From: Polyangium sp. y55x31 | GTDB lineage: Bacteria; Myxococcota_A; Polyangia; Polyangiales; Polyangiaceae | Length of the DNA stretch: 64,000 bases | Direction of reading: 5' to 3' | Assembly: GCF_029946505.1 (NCBI RefSeq) | Contig: NZ_JARZHG010000004.1 | Coordinates: 62,001-126,000, forward strand | Shown here: one piece after another, positions 16,470-24,259 of the stretch | Layout of the letters: the number at the start of each line of letters is the position of its first letter | Position numbering within the stretch: the first letter of the stretch is position 1 | Position numbers and translations under genes: made by a program | Notes under the pieces: model-generated | The model's database searches: none | Seen by the model: the letters and a program-made list of their open reading frames with translations, nothing else | What the model was told of the DNA's origin: nothing

Positions 16470-17450
16470 TCAAGCCCGGAGGGCTCGACGCCCTTCGTCC
16501 GAAGCCGCGCTCGAATCGCTCGATTCGAGGTGCCGCCGCCACGCGCCGGGGGCCATGCCGGCCCATTTCCGGAACGCGTGACTGAACGAGGCCTCGGACG
16601 AGTAGCCGGTGAGGCGCGAGACCTTCGCGAGCGCCGCGCCCTCGCGGAGGAGAACCGCAGCCTTTTGCATGCGGAGCCGCGTGAGGTAGCCGAGCGGCGG
16701 CTCGCCGACGAGCTCGGTGAAGCGCGCCGCGAAGACCGAGCGCGAGACGCCCGCTTCCTTCGCGAGCGACGCCACCGTCCACGGCTCCTCGGCGCGCCGG
16801 TGCATCACGCCGAGCGCCGCGGCGGTGCTCGGATCGCGGAGCGCGCCGAGGAAGCCGCCGCCCTCGGGCAAGCGCGCGAGGTACGCGCGGAGGATCTGGA
16901 TGAACATGACGTCCGCCATCCGAAGGAGGACGATTTCGGACCCGGGCCGGTTCGTCTCGATCTCGCGCGTGATGAACTGGATGTTCTCGAGGAACGACGG
17001 CACCGCCTGCTCCGCGTCGGGCGTCATCCGGATGAGCGGTGGCAATGCCGCGAGGATCGGTGTCGCGAGCGGATCGTCGAGCACGAAGCCGCCCGTGATG
17101 AACGTCGTCTCGGGGCCTTTCGCGCCGAGGTCGATGTGGATGACGCCATGGGTCGCGTGGGTGGCGCATCGCGCGACCTCTTCGAAGCTCCGGGGGGTGC
17201 TCCGCGGATGGTCGCGCAGCGCATGGGCGTGGCCGAGCGGAAGGACCGCGAGATCACCACCGGAGAGCGCGACGCGCGGCTCGTCCGTCTTGTCGACGTT
17301 GAGCCAGGCGCTGCCGCGGACCACGTAATGGAACCGAATGCAGCTCTTGACCACCGGCAGGGCAACGCCCCACGGCGCGCGCCCGACGGTGGAGACCCAG
17401 CGCGTCCGCTGCAAACGAACCGGGGCAAGCACCGCGCTCAGGGCATCCAT
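16470..17450 (-). CDS. AraC-family transcriptional regulator
   Basis: A 326-residue regulator. I chose the ATG at 17450 (MDALSAVLAPVRLQR) because upstream sequence in this frame is the antisense of the divergent SDR gene. The N-terminal half is a cupin-type sensory domain (CIRFHYVVRGSAWL, LSGGDLAVLPLGHAHAL). The C-terminal half has the double helix-turn-helix of AraC proteins (VASLAKEAGVSRSVFAARF and LAKVSRLTGYSSEASFSHAF, RKWAGMAPGAWRR). It closely resembles the cupin_6/AraC activators that diverge from oxidoreductase genes. It is transcribed away from the SDR gene at 17592, which is its likely target. The effector is unknown. Confidence 0.93.
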   Translation of the reverse strand: MDALSAVLAPVRLQRTRWVSTVGRAPWGVALPVVKSCIRFHYVVRGSAWLNVDKTDEPRVALSGGDLAVLPLGHAHALRDHPRSTPRSFEEVARCATHATHGVIHIDLGAKGPETTFITGGFVLDDPLATPILAALPPLIRMTPDAEQAVPSFLENIQFITREIETNRPGSEIVLLRMADVMFIQILRAYLARLPEGGGFLGALRDPSTAAALGVMHRRAEEPWTVASLAKEAGVSRSVFAARFTELVGEPPLGYLTRLRMQKAAVLLREGAALAKVSRLTGYSSEASFSHAFRKWAGMAPGAWRRHLESSDSSAASDEGRRALRA

Positions 17451-17591
17451 CGCTCGATATCGTAATGGGCGCGGGCCGCGGTGTCCAAGCCGCGCGGACG
17501 ATCTCGCAATTTTTCCGGACGACTTCGCATGGTTCGTGCGGATCGCGAGCCGTATGTAGGACGCGTCGTTCTCGACGAAAGGAGCATCCAC
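17451..17591. promoter_or_regulatory. Divergent control region between AraC regulator and SDR gene
   Basis: This 141-base gap between divergent genes must contain both promoters and the probable operator. It is more AT-rich than its surroundings in places (GATCTCGCAATTTTTCCGGA near 17500). The SDR ribosome-binding site AAGGAG lies at its right end. No confident operator repeats were found by eye. Confidence 0.5.
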
Positions 17592-18350
17592 ATGTCCAGC
17601 AAGCTCGATCTCTCGAAGGAGCTCGTCGGTCGCCGTGCCCTCGTCACCGGAGGCTCGCGCGGCATCGGCGCGGCAATCGCGCAGCGTCTTCTCGATTCCG
17701 GCGCCAACGTCGTGGTCGCCGCGCGCTCGCGCAGCGACGTCACCCCCGCGGCGGCGACGTTCATCTCCGGCGACGTCCGCACGAGCGAAGGGGTGAAGGC
17801 GATCGCCGCAGAGGCGATCGCGGCCCTCGGCGGCCTCGACATCCTCGTGAACAACGCGGGCGGGTCGCGCGTGTTTCCGGGAGGCTCCCCGACGATCCCC
17901 GACGAGGAATGGCAAGACACCCTCGCGCTCAACCTCTTCGCGGCGATTCGACTCACGAACGCGGTCCTGCCGGCGCTCCGCGCGTCGAAGGCCGCCGCAA
18001 TCGTGAACATCTCGTCGACGGCAGCGACGATGCCGTTCGGCCCGGTCGCGCATTACGGCGCCGCGAAGGCGGCGCTCGATGCCTACTCGCGCACGCTCGC
18101 CGTGGAGCTCGCGTCGAGCGGCATCCGCGTGAACGTCGTGACGCCGGGGCCGGTGGCGACACCGAGCGCCGACGAGCTGCGCAAGACGTTCCCCGGCATT
18201 CCGGACGACGCGTGGCCCCAGCAGGTGCCACTCGGACGCCTCGGCACCCCCGACGACGTCGCAGAGGTCGTCGCGCTCCTCGCGTCGGATCGCGGAGGGT
18301 GGCTGACCGGCGGGAACTACCGCGTCGACGGAGGAATGACGGCGCGCTGA
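17592..18350 (+). CDS. SDR-family NAD(P)-dependent oxidoreductase
   Basis: A 252-residue classical short-chain dehydrogenase. The ATG at 17592 follows AAGGAGCATCCAC; a longer open frame upstream lacks such a site. Visible motifs: cofactor loop TGGSRGIG (about residues 16-23), NNAGG, and the catalytic Ser-Tyr-Lys in NISSTAATMPFGPVAHYGAAK. RVNVVTPGPVATP and the terminal GGNYRVDGGMTAR are typical of the FabG-like group. The substrate cannot be deduced. The divergent AraC regulator suggests inducible expression, as in similar AraC-SDR pairs. Confidence 0.93.
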   Translation: MSSKLDLSKELVGRRALVTGGSRGIGAAIAQRLLDSGANVVVAARSRSDVTPAAATFISGDVRTSEGVKAIAAEAIAALGGLDILVNNAGGSRVFPGGSPTIPDEEWQDTLALNLFAAIRLTNAVLPALRASKAAAIVNISSTAATMPFGPVAHYGAAKAALDAYSRTLAVELASSGIRVNVVTPGPVATPSADELRKTFPGIPDDAWPQQVPLGRLGTPDDVAEVVALLASDRGGWLTGGNYRVDGGMTAR

Positions 18351-19140
18351 CGGTCGGATGGTGCGCTCGACGCCGCCCATTCTCTTGCGGCTTACCGGTG
18401 TGCCGATGCGCGGCTGTACGCTCGGCCTCCTCGGGGGTCAACGGCCGTCACCGAGCAGCACGCGCGAGCGCCACACCGCCGCCATCATCCCTGCCACCTC
18501 GACCCCCCCGGATGCATGGGCCGCAGAAATACGCTGTCGAGCGCAGTGAAGTGGCTGTCGGTCCGTACGGGTGCCTCTGCGATGAAAGCCGTCCGCCCGG
18601 CGGCATCGATCCACCCTGCCCGCAGCATCATGGCAGCCGCGGGCGGCCCCGAGGAAGCCACGCGCGGCAGCGCAGAAGCCGCGTGCGACATCGCGGAAGC
18701 CGCTGGCAGGCTCATGGTCGCCGCGGACGGCATCACCAAACCGGCGCGCGGCCTCATGGACGTCGCGCGCAGCCTCCCCGACCCCGCGCGCAGCATCCCC
18801 GAACCCGCGCGCGACATCCCCGACCCCGCGCGCGGCCTCATCGATGCCGCGCGCAGCACTGCCGACCCCGCGCGCGGCATCGATCGATCCTGCAGGCAGC
18901 ACCGCCGACCCCGCGGACGACGTCGCCGACCCCGCAGGCGTCGTCATGGGGCGTCGCGCACGACATCGACCGACCCTGCACGGAACACCTTCGATTCCGA
19001 ACGCAGCATGTTCCTCAACCCGAGCAGGATTTCATCCCTTGCAAAGAAATCCACCATGGCCATCCTCGGCACTCTCCTCGCGCCGTTGCGCGTGGAGGCG
19101 TCATGCACCCATTCCCCCCTTTTGGGGAGGAGAGCCCACC
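18351..19140. other. 790-base region without a clear gene
   Basis: No gene can be assigned with confidence. The centre holds the 21-bp-period repeat tract. Because the period is a multiple of three, both strands stay open: a plus frame from ATG 18516 or 18582 and a minus frame from ATG 18947 to 18438 (169 residues, about 15 heptads of the type ARGVGDA). The plus frame is broken after ATCGATCGATC at 18879-18889, where a four-base duplication shifts the reading. The last 100 bases carry the leader of the gene at 19141. Confidence 0.5.
18603..18944. repeat. Degenerate 21-bp tandem repeat (heptad-coding on both strands)
   Basis: About sixteen degenerate units of 21 bases, best preserved at 18750-18880, with a core like GACCCCGCGCGCGGCATC. 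On the minus strand the units encode heptads such as ARGVGDA, ARGFGDA, ARGVGEA and ARDVHEA, with small or hydrophobic residues recurring at fixed positions. On the plus strand they read PARSIPE, PARDIPD, PARGLID. A heptad pattern is compatible with an amphipathic helix or coiled coil. Whether either strand is translated is not decided by the sequence. Confidence 0.75.
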
Positions 19141-19644
19141 ATGCCGAATTCCTTGGAGCCCGTCGCGCTCGACACCCTCGTCCACGATTGCACCGCGTTC
19201 GCGCCCTTCCTCGTCGACCTACCGCCGCGCGCCCGCATGGGCATGTGCTCGGAACGAGAGGGCTTTCCGGAGGTCGCCGCCGAGATCCTCACGAACCAGC
19301 CCGCCCTTGGCGATAAGGCCGGCATCACGAAGGCCGATGTCGACTCGTTCCAGGAGTCGAACCATCGCATCGCCATGATCGACGCGCGCCTGCCCGCTCT
19401 GAAAAAGCTCGTCGAGATGATGGAAGAGACGCGGGCGCTCGAGGACGACAAGAGGCAACGGCTGGTGCACGCGTTCGCGGATTCGATCGAGCGCCGATCC
19501 AAGGCGACCGGGGACAAGGCGCTGCTCGCGAAATACGAAAAGACGCGCACGTATCGGTCGGCGGCCGCAATGAAGGGCGTCAAGACGCGAACGAAGAACG
19601 CCAAAGCCGCGGAGGCCGAGGGCGCGGAGCCGATGCAGGGGTAG
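19141..19644 (+). CDS. Hypothetical soluble helical protein
   Basis: A 167-residue protein starting MPNSLEPVALDTLVHDCTAF, with GGGGAGGAGAGCC upstream of the ATG. There is no signal peptide. The sequence is rich in charged helices (SNHRIAMIDARLPALKKLVE, TRALEDDKRQRLVHAFADSI), ends in a basic Lys/Arg/Ala tail and contains a long heptad-like stretch around residues 70-130, so a coiled coil is likely. I do not recognise a family. From memory, similar 160-200-residue helical proteins are lineage-specific in Polyangiales. The small gene at 19758 follows on the same strand. Confidence 0.75.
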   Translation: MPNSLEPVALDTLVHDCTAFAPFLVDLPPRARMGMCSEREGFPEVAAEILTNQPALGDKAGITKADVDSFQESNHRIAMIDARLPALKKLVEMMEETRALEDDKRQRLVHAFADSIERRSKATGDKALLAKYEKTRTYRSAAAMKGVKTRTKNAKAAEAEGAEPMQG

Positions 19645-19757
19645 ATGACGATTGCCTCACCCCCGATTGAAAGGTCCTGTAAGGACACGACCGAGCCGCC
19701 GAATGATATCGATCCTCTGGAGAGAGGTCACCGGACCTCGAAGAAGGAGGACGCCCC

Positions 19758-19961
19758 ATGGCTCACGACGTGGAAGCAATCAAGGGACCTTACGGCTCGA
19801 TCGGCTGGGTGCGATGCAAAGCGTGCGGATGGAGCGGCGCGGGCAGCGACCAGCCCCCGAAATGCCCGCCGGCGTCCGCCACGGGCCCCGGCACGGGAAC
19901 GGGCACGCTCGATCCCATCGATCCGCTCGAACCCGAGCCGGTGAAAGAACCCGCGCCTTGA
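19758..19961 (+). CDS. Small zinc-ribbon-like protein
   Basis: A 67-residue protein behind an excellent ribosome-binding site (AAGGAGGACGCCCC). Residues 19-24 read CKACGW and a further Cys-Pro occurs in PPKCPP, so three Cys residues could bind metal or form a half zinc ribbon. The second half is a Gly/Thr then Pro/Glu-rich disordered tail. It lies 113 bases downstream of the helical-protein gene and may be co-transcribed. Function unknown. Confidence 0.65.
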   Translation: MAHDVEAIKGPYGSIGWVRCKACGWSGAGSDQPPKCPPASATGPGTGTGTLDPIDPLEPEPVKEPAP

Positions 19962-19968
19962 CGGCGCC

Positions 19969-21183
19969 TCAATCGACGACGCGCACCACGGCCTTCGGCG
20001 CCAGTCGATAGCCGTCCTCGAATCGCTCGATCACCTCGCGCAGCCCGAAATGCCTTAGCCGCGTGAGCGCCACGTACACCCGGTTCGCGCCCACCTCGAA
20101 GCTCGGCCGCTCGCCCGGCCACCCCGCTTCGAGCAGCTCCCACATCGTCAGCGGCTCGCCCGACCCCGCCTTTTGCTTCTCCACGAGCGCCAGCAAAATG
20201 CGCCGCTGCGCCCGGCCGAGCCTTCGCCGCTCTCCATCCGATCCCGCCACCCAGGCCGCGTCCTTTCCGAGCGTGAGCATGAGCTCCGCGCCCGTCCGCC
20301 CCCCGCCCCGCCCGAGCAGCGCGGCCACGTGCGCCTCGAAGGCCTCCGGCTCCGGCCTCGCGCCCACACAAGCGCGGATACGATCGGCCACCTCGATCGC
20401 CTCCTCCATGCTCGCCCGCAGCGCCGGCAGCTCGCCGAGCACGCGTTGCTCCACCCAGCGCAGGCAATCGAGGAGCTCCGCGTCCGACGGCTGCAGCTCG
20501 CCCCGCACGATGCGCCCCACGGCGTCCGAGATGTCCACGTGAGGCATCAGCGAACGCATGAAAAGCACGAGCGCCACGTAATCGCCCATCGGCGACGGCC
20601 TCCCCTGCATCGCGAGCTCGGGCGCCTGATACGAGACGAGGGAGCCGTCCGCGGTCCCGTCGTCCCTCTCGACTGGAAAGTTCCTGCCGAATCCCACGAG
20701 GAAAAAGCGGCCCTCGCCGTTGAACAACAGATTGCCCAAAGAAATGCGGCCGAGGCAGATCGGCCCGCCCGTGCGCGGATCACACTGCGCGTGCGCGGCC
20801 TGCATCGCCGTGCGCAGACCCACGATGAACCCGTCGGCCGCGCCATAGGGGATTTTTTGCGTTGCATCGGCCATCGCCTGCAGCACGTCCTGACCGTCGA
20901 CCACGGCGTCGCAGGCGAGCTCGAGGAATGGCGTCCCCTGCGCCTCGCCGCGAAAGGCGACCTTCGGGATCCGCGGGTGATCGAGCCGCGCGTGCGTGCG
21001 CTCCACCTCGGCGAGCGCCTCGCCGATCCGCCTCGGATTCGCGGACGCGCCGGGCAGCACCAGCGTGCAGCGCTCCCCATCGTCCGCGTGCCGCGCTGCG
21101 ACAATGTTGTACGCGCCGCGTGATCGAATGGGCACCGGGTCCACGTAGCGCTCGAGAAACGAGGGCACGCTCGTGGATACCAC
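19969..21183 (-). CDS. Pseudokinase-like protein with C-terminal winged-helix DNA-binding domain
   Basis: A 404-residue probable regulator divergent from the first vgrG. The N-terminal roughly 215 residues have the order of a Ser/Thr kinase but lack the key residues. The HRDLKPxN loop is replaced by LGRISLGNLLF, the DFG position reads VGFGRN, and no VAIK lysine is seen; only an APE-like QAPELAM remains. A linker leads to residues 320-400, which fit an OmpR/BTAD-type winged helix (RAQRRILLALVEKQ, MWELLEAGWPGE, NRVYVALTRLRHFGLRE, FEDGYRLAP). It probably senses a signal through the dead kinase fold and controls the adjacent island. The role is inferred from the architecture and divergent position. 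Confidence 0.82.
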   Translation of the reverse strand: MVSTSVPSFLERYVDPVPIRSRGAYNIVAARHADDGERCTLVLPGASANPRRIGEALAEVERTHARLDHPRIPKVAFRGEAQGTPFLELACDAVVDGQDVLQAMADATQKIPYGAADGFIVGLRTAMQAAHAQCDPRTGGPICLGRISLGNLLFNGEGRFFLVGFGRNFPVERDDGTADGSLVSYQAPELAMQGRPSPMGDYVALVLFMRSLMPHVDISDAVGRIVRGELQPSDAELLDCLRWVEQRVLGELPALRASMEEAIEVADRIRACVGARPEPEAFEAHVAALLGRGGGRTGAELMLTLGKDAAWVAGSDGERRRLGRAQRRILLALVEKQKAGSGEPLTMWELLEAGWPGERPSFEVGANRVYVALTRLRHFGLREVIERFEDGYRLAPKAVVRVVD

Positions 21184-21232
21184 ATCGGCCAGGCCCGAGC
21201 GACGCGGCCGCGAGCCACGTCGCTGTTTGCGC

Positions 21233-21262
21233 TTGTCTTCCAGGAAAGGCCCGCTCTAGAGT
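21233..21262 (+). promoter_or_regulatory. Candidate sigma-70-type promoter upstream of vgrG copy 1
   Basis: TTGTCT at 21233-21238 and TAGAGT at 21257-21262 with an 18-base spacer, ending 25 bases before the vgrG ATG. A similar arrangement with the same spacer occurs before the vgrG at 26501, which supports the call. Confidence 0.45.
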
Positions 21263-21287
21263 TACGGCCGCCCAGGAGGCGGCTTTC

Positions 21288-23372
21288 ATGCCGATTCTCG
21301 AGCTTTCGTTCGCGTGTGGAGAGACGTCCTTGTCCGTGCGCCACTTCGCGGTGCAGGAGGCCGTCTCGAGCTTGTTCACCGTGTCCGTGATGGCTCGGTC
21401 CGAGAGCCCCGGCATCGACCTCGAGGCCATCATCGGCAAGCCCGCGAGCCTGCGCGTCGTCAGCGGCTGGCTCTACGCGCGCCTCGGCGGCGCTCGCCTC
21501 TGGACCGGCATCGTCAACTCGATCGAGCAGGTGCACGCCGTCCAGCCCGGGGGACAGGGCAAGGAGCTCTCCACCTATTCGCTCACCATCGTCCCCACGT
21601 TCTGGCTCCTCACCCAGCGCCGCAACTACAAGATCTTCCAGCACCTCTCGATCCCCGACATCGTCGATCGGGTCCTCGACGAGTGGAGCCTCGAGCGCAC
21701 CTGGGCCGTCGATCGCGGCCGTTATCCCAAGCTCGAGTACAAGGTCCAGTACGGCGAGAGCGACTTCGCGTTCGTGAGCCGCCTGCTCGAAGAGGCGGGC
21801 ATCTCGTACACGTTCCCCGACGACGACGCGAAGGGCTCGAAGCTCACGCTCGGCGACAGCCTCGAAGCGAACCCGCTGCGCCCGGGACCGGCCCTGCCGT
21901 ACGTCGACAACCCGAACCGCGAGTCCGAGAAAGAGTACGTCTCCAAGGTCCGCCTCTCGCAGGCCGTGCGCCCCGGCGCGCACGTGATTCGCGACTACGA
22001 TTTCCGCAACCCGAGCTACGCCCTCTTCGGCGACGCCCAGAACGCCGAGGGCAACGAGGCCAAGTACGAGCAGTACCATTACCAGCCCGGCGCCACGCTG
22101 ATCGAAGGCGGCAAGGGCGGCGGTACGCCGGCCGCGGACGACAAGGGCACAGCGCGGTACGTCGAGTCGCACGGCAAGGCGCGCGCGGCGAGCATGCTCG
22201 GCGGGGCCCGCAGCGACAGGCGCGCCGCCTCCTTCGAGACGAACACGATCGACCTCTGGCCGGGCCAGATCTTCCGCATCGACAAGCACCCGCACGCGCT
22301 GCTCGGCGACGAGACGCGCCTGCTCGTCACGCGCTTCTCGGTCGACGGCACGCCGGGCGAGGAGTGGCACATGTCGGGGCAAGCCGTGTTCACGGACGCG
22401 CCCTACCGGCCGCAGCAGAAGACGCCGAAGCCCAAGGTCGAGGGCGTGCAGAGCGCGCGTGTCGTCGGTCCCTCCGGCCAGGAGATCCACACCGACGAGT
22501 TCGGCCGCGTCCGCGTGCAATTCCCCTGGGATCGCGACGGCCAGAACGACGACGACAGCTCCTGCTGGATCCGCGTGAGCCAGGGCTGGGCGGGCACGGG
22601 TTACGGCATGATCGTGATCCCGCGCGTCGGACAGGAGGTCCTCGTCGGCTTCCTCGATGGCGATCCGGATCAGCCGATCATCGTGGGCCGCGTCTACAAC
22701 GCGAAGCAGGCCGTCCCGTACAAGCTGCCCGAGAACAAGACGCGCTCGGCGTGGAAGACGAACACCTCGCAGGGCGGCGACGGCTTCAACGAGATCATGT
22801 TCGAGGATCTCAAGGATCAAGAGCTCGTCTGGGAGCACGCGGCGAAGAACCGGCGCCGGCTCGTGAAGAACGACGAGACGATCACGATCGGCCACGATCG
22901 GCAGAAGCTCGTGCAGAACGACGAGCAGGAAAAGACGCTCGGCAACCTCAAGATCTACGTCGGCAAGGACCAGGACATCGTCGTCAAGCAGGACAAACGC
23001 GAGCGCGTCGAGGGCGACGATCACCTGCGCGTCTGGGGCAAGCAGAGCACGGCGATCGAGGGCAACCGCTCGCTCGTGGTGCAGGGCGACCGGCACGAGC
23101 TCGTCGGCAAGAACCACGCGCTCGCGGTCGCGCAGGAGATCCACGTCGCGGCCGGATCGGCGCTCGTCATCGAGGCGGCCAGCGATCTCACGCTCAAGGG
23201 TCCGGGCGGGTTCATCCGCATCGACGCGGGCGGCGTCACGATCCGCGGCAAGAAGGTCTGGATCAACAGCGGCGGGTCGGCCGGCGACGGCCGCGGCGCG
23301 TCACCCGAGGCGCCGGCCGAGGCGATCGAGGCGGTCGTCGACGACGTGAGCAAGACCCTGATCGGGCAATAG
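21288..23372 (+). CDS. vgrG: VgrG type VI secretion tip protein, copy 1
   Basis: A 694-residue spike of the type VI secretion system, which forms the trimeric tip expelled with the Hcp tube. The ATG at 21288 has AGGAGG nine bases upstream. The N-terminal half matches the gp27-like module (LSVRHFAVQEAVSSLF; STYSLTIVPTFWLLTQRR; YVQYGE-type FVSRLLEEAGISY). The gp5-like OB fold is marked by EIHTDEFGRVRVQFPWDRDG and CWIRVSQGWAG, followed by FLDGDPDQPIIVGRVYNA. The C-terminal repeats (KNDETITIGHDRQKLVQND) form the beta-helical needle. There is no extra effector domain at the C-terminus. It is very similar to the vgrG at 26501. An FHA-DUF4123 gene follows 11 bases downstream. Confidence 0.96.
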   Translation: MPILELSFACGETSLSVRHFAVQEAVSSLFTVSVMARSESPGIDLEAIIGKPASLRVVSGWLYARLGGARLWTGIVNSIEQVHAVQPGGQGKELSTYSLTIVPTFWLLTQRRNYKIFQHLSIPDIVDRVLDEWSLERTWAVDRGRYPKLEYKVQYGESDFAFVSRLLEEAGISYTFPDDDAKGSKLTLGDSLEANPLRPGPALPYVDNPNRESEKEYVSKVRLSQAVRPGAHVIRDYDFRNPSYALFGDAQNAEGNEAKYEQYHYQPGATLIEGGKGGGTPAADDKGTARYVESHGKARAASMLGGARSDRRAASFETNTIDLWPGQIFRIDKHPHALLGDETRLLVTRFSVDGTPGEEWHMSGQAVFTDAPYRPQQKTPKPKVEGVQSARVVGPSGQEIHTDEFGRVRVQFPWDRDGQNDDDSSCWIRVSQGWAGTGYGMIVIPRVGQEVLVGFLDGDPDQPIIVGRVYNAKQAVPYKLPENKTRSAWKTNTSQGGDGFNEIMFEDLKDQELVWEHAAKNRRRLVKNDETITIGHDRQKLVQNDEQEKTLGNLKIYVGKDQDIVVKQDKRERVEGDDHLRVWGKQSTAIEGNRSLVVQGDRHELVGKNHALAVAQEIHVAAGSALVIEAASDLTLKGPGGFIRIDAGGVTIRGKKVWINSGGSAGDGRGASPEAPAEAIEAVVDDVSKTLIGQ

Positions 23373-23383
23373 GGGGGCACTCG

Positions 23384-24241
23384 GTGAACGACCCGCGGCT
23401 CATCGTCGAAGTGCGTTATGGCAAGCTCGCCGGCACGAAGACGGTGATCGACCCGGGCCGCGCCTTGCGCGTGGGCCGGACCGACCTCGCCGACCTCGTC
23501 ATCGCGCACGACATGCAGATGTCGGGCACGCATTTCGAGCTGCAATGGGACGGCGCGCGGTGCGCCTTGCGCGACCTCCACAGCCAGAGCGGCACACGCC
23601 TCGGCGGCCAGGCCGTCGAGCAGGGCGACGTCCCGCACGGCGGCTGGATCCAGGCGGGCGAGACCGATTTCATGGTCTACGTCGAAGGCAAGACGAACCC
23701 GCCGGCGGACTTTTTCGAAGACGCCGAGCTCGCGCGCGAAGAGGCGCGTGTCCTCGCGGCCGAGCAGGCGCTCTTCTCCTTGCGCTCGATCGCCGGGGAC
23801 AAGCCTCTTTATGCCGTCCTCGACATGGCCCGCGATCGGCGCATCCTCGGCCTCGTCCGCGAGCACGTCGAGCCGCACCGCTCGCTTTACGACGGCCCGC
23901 AGGGCGAGACGTTCGAGGACGTCGCGCCGTACCTCGTCGGCCCCATGCGCCGCGACTCGGGGCTACTCGACCGCCTCGTGCGCGAGGGCTTCGGCAAGCG
24001 CTGGGGCATCTATTGCACGAGCGACGAGAAGTTCGTCGAGGTGCGCCGCCATTTCCGGCGCTTCTTGATGGTCGAATTCGACGAGACCGGGGAGCAGGTC
24101 TATTTCCGCTTCTACGACCCCGGGGTCGCGCGGGTCTTCTGGCCGACGTGTAATGCCGCGCAACGGACCGAGCTGTACGGAGCGCTCGGGGACATCCTCG
24201 TCGAGGGCAAGGACCTCTCGCTCCTCCGCCTGCCACGCTGA
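23384..24241 (+). CDS. FHA-DUF4123 fusion, putative type VI effector-loading adaptor, copy 1
   Basis: A 285-residue protein with a GTG start at 23384, 11 bases after vgrG copy 1. Residues 1-105 form an FHA domain (LRVGRTDLADLVIA, SGTHFELQWDG, GTRLGGQAVEQGD), a phosphothreonine-binding module. Residues about 120-270 form a DUF4123 domain (PLYAVLDMARDR, GETFEDVAPYLV, EGFGKRWGIYC, FRRFLMVEF, VYFRFYDPGVARVFWP). DUF4123 proteins are known chaperones that load cargo onto VgrG. Here the next gene is another vgrG and no obvious cargo gene sits between. The FHA part suggests control by a Ser/Thr kinase. Confidence 0.93.
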   Translation: MNDPRLIVEVRYGKLAGTKTVIDPGRALRVGRTDLADLVIAHDMQMSGTHFELQWDGARCALRDLHSQSGTRLGGQAVEQGDVPHGGWIQAGETDFMVYVEGKTNPPADFFEDAELAREEARVLAAEQALFSLRSIAGDKPLYAVLDMARDRRILGLVREHVEPHRSLYDGPQGETFEDVAPYLVGPMRRDSGLLDRLVREGFGKRWGIYCTSDEKFVEVRRHFRRFLMVEFDETGEQVYFRFYDPGVARVFWPTCNAAQRTELYGALGDILVEGKDLSLLRLPR

Positions 24242-24259
24242 CGTACTGGGAGCTTTACG

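Noticed and set aside
23384-24241. FHA-DUF4123 protein as a toxin effector
   Set aside because: No catalytic domain is present; both halves match known adaptor and recognition domains.
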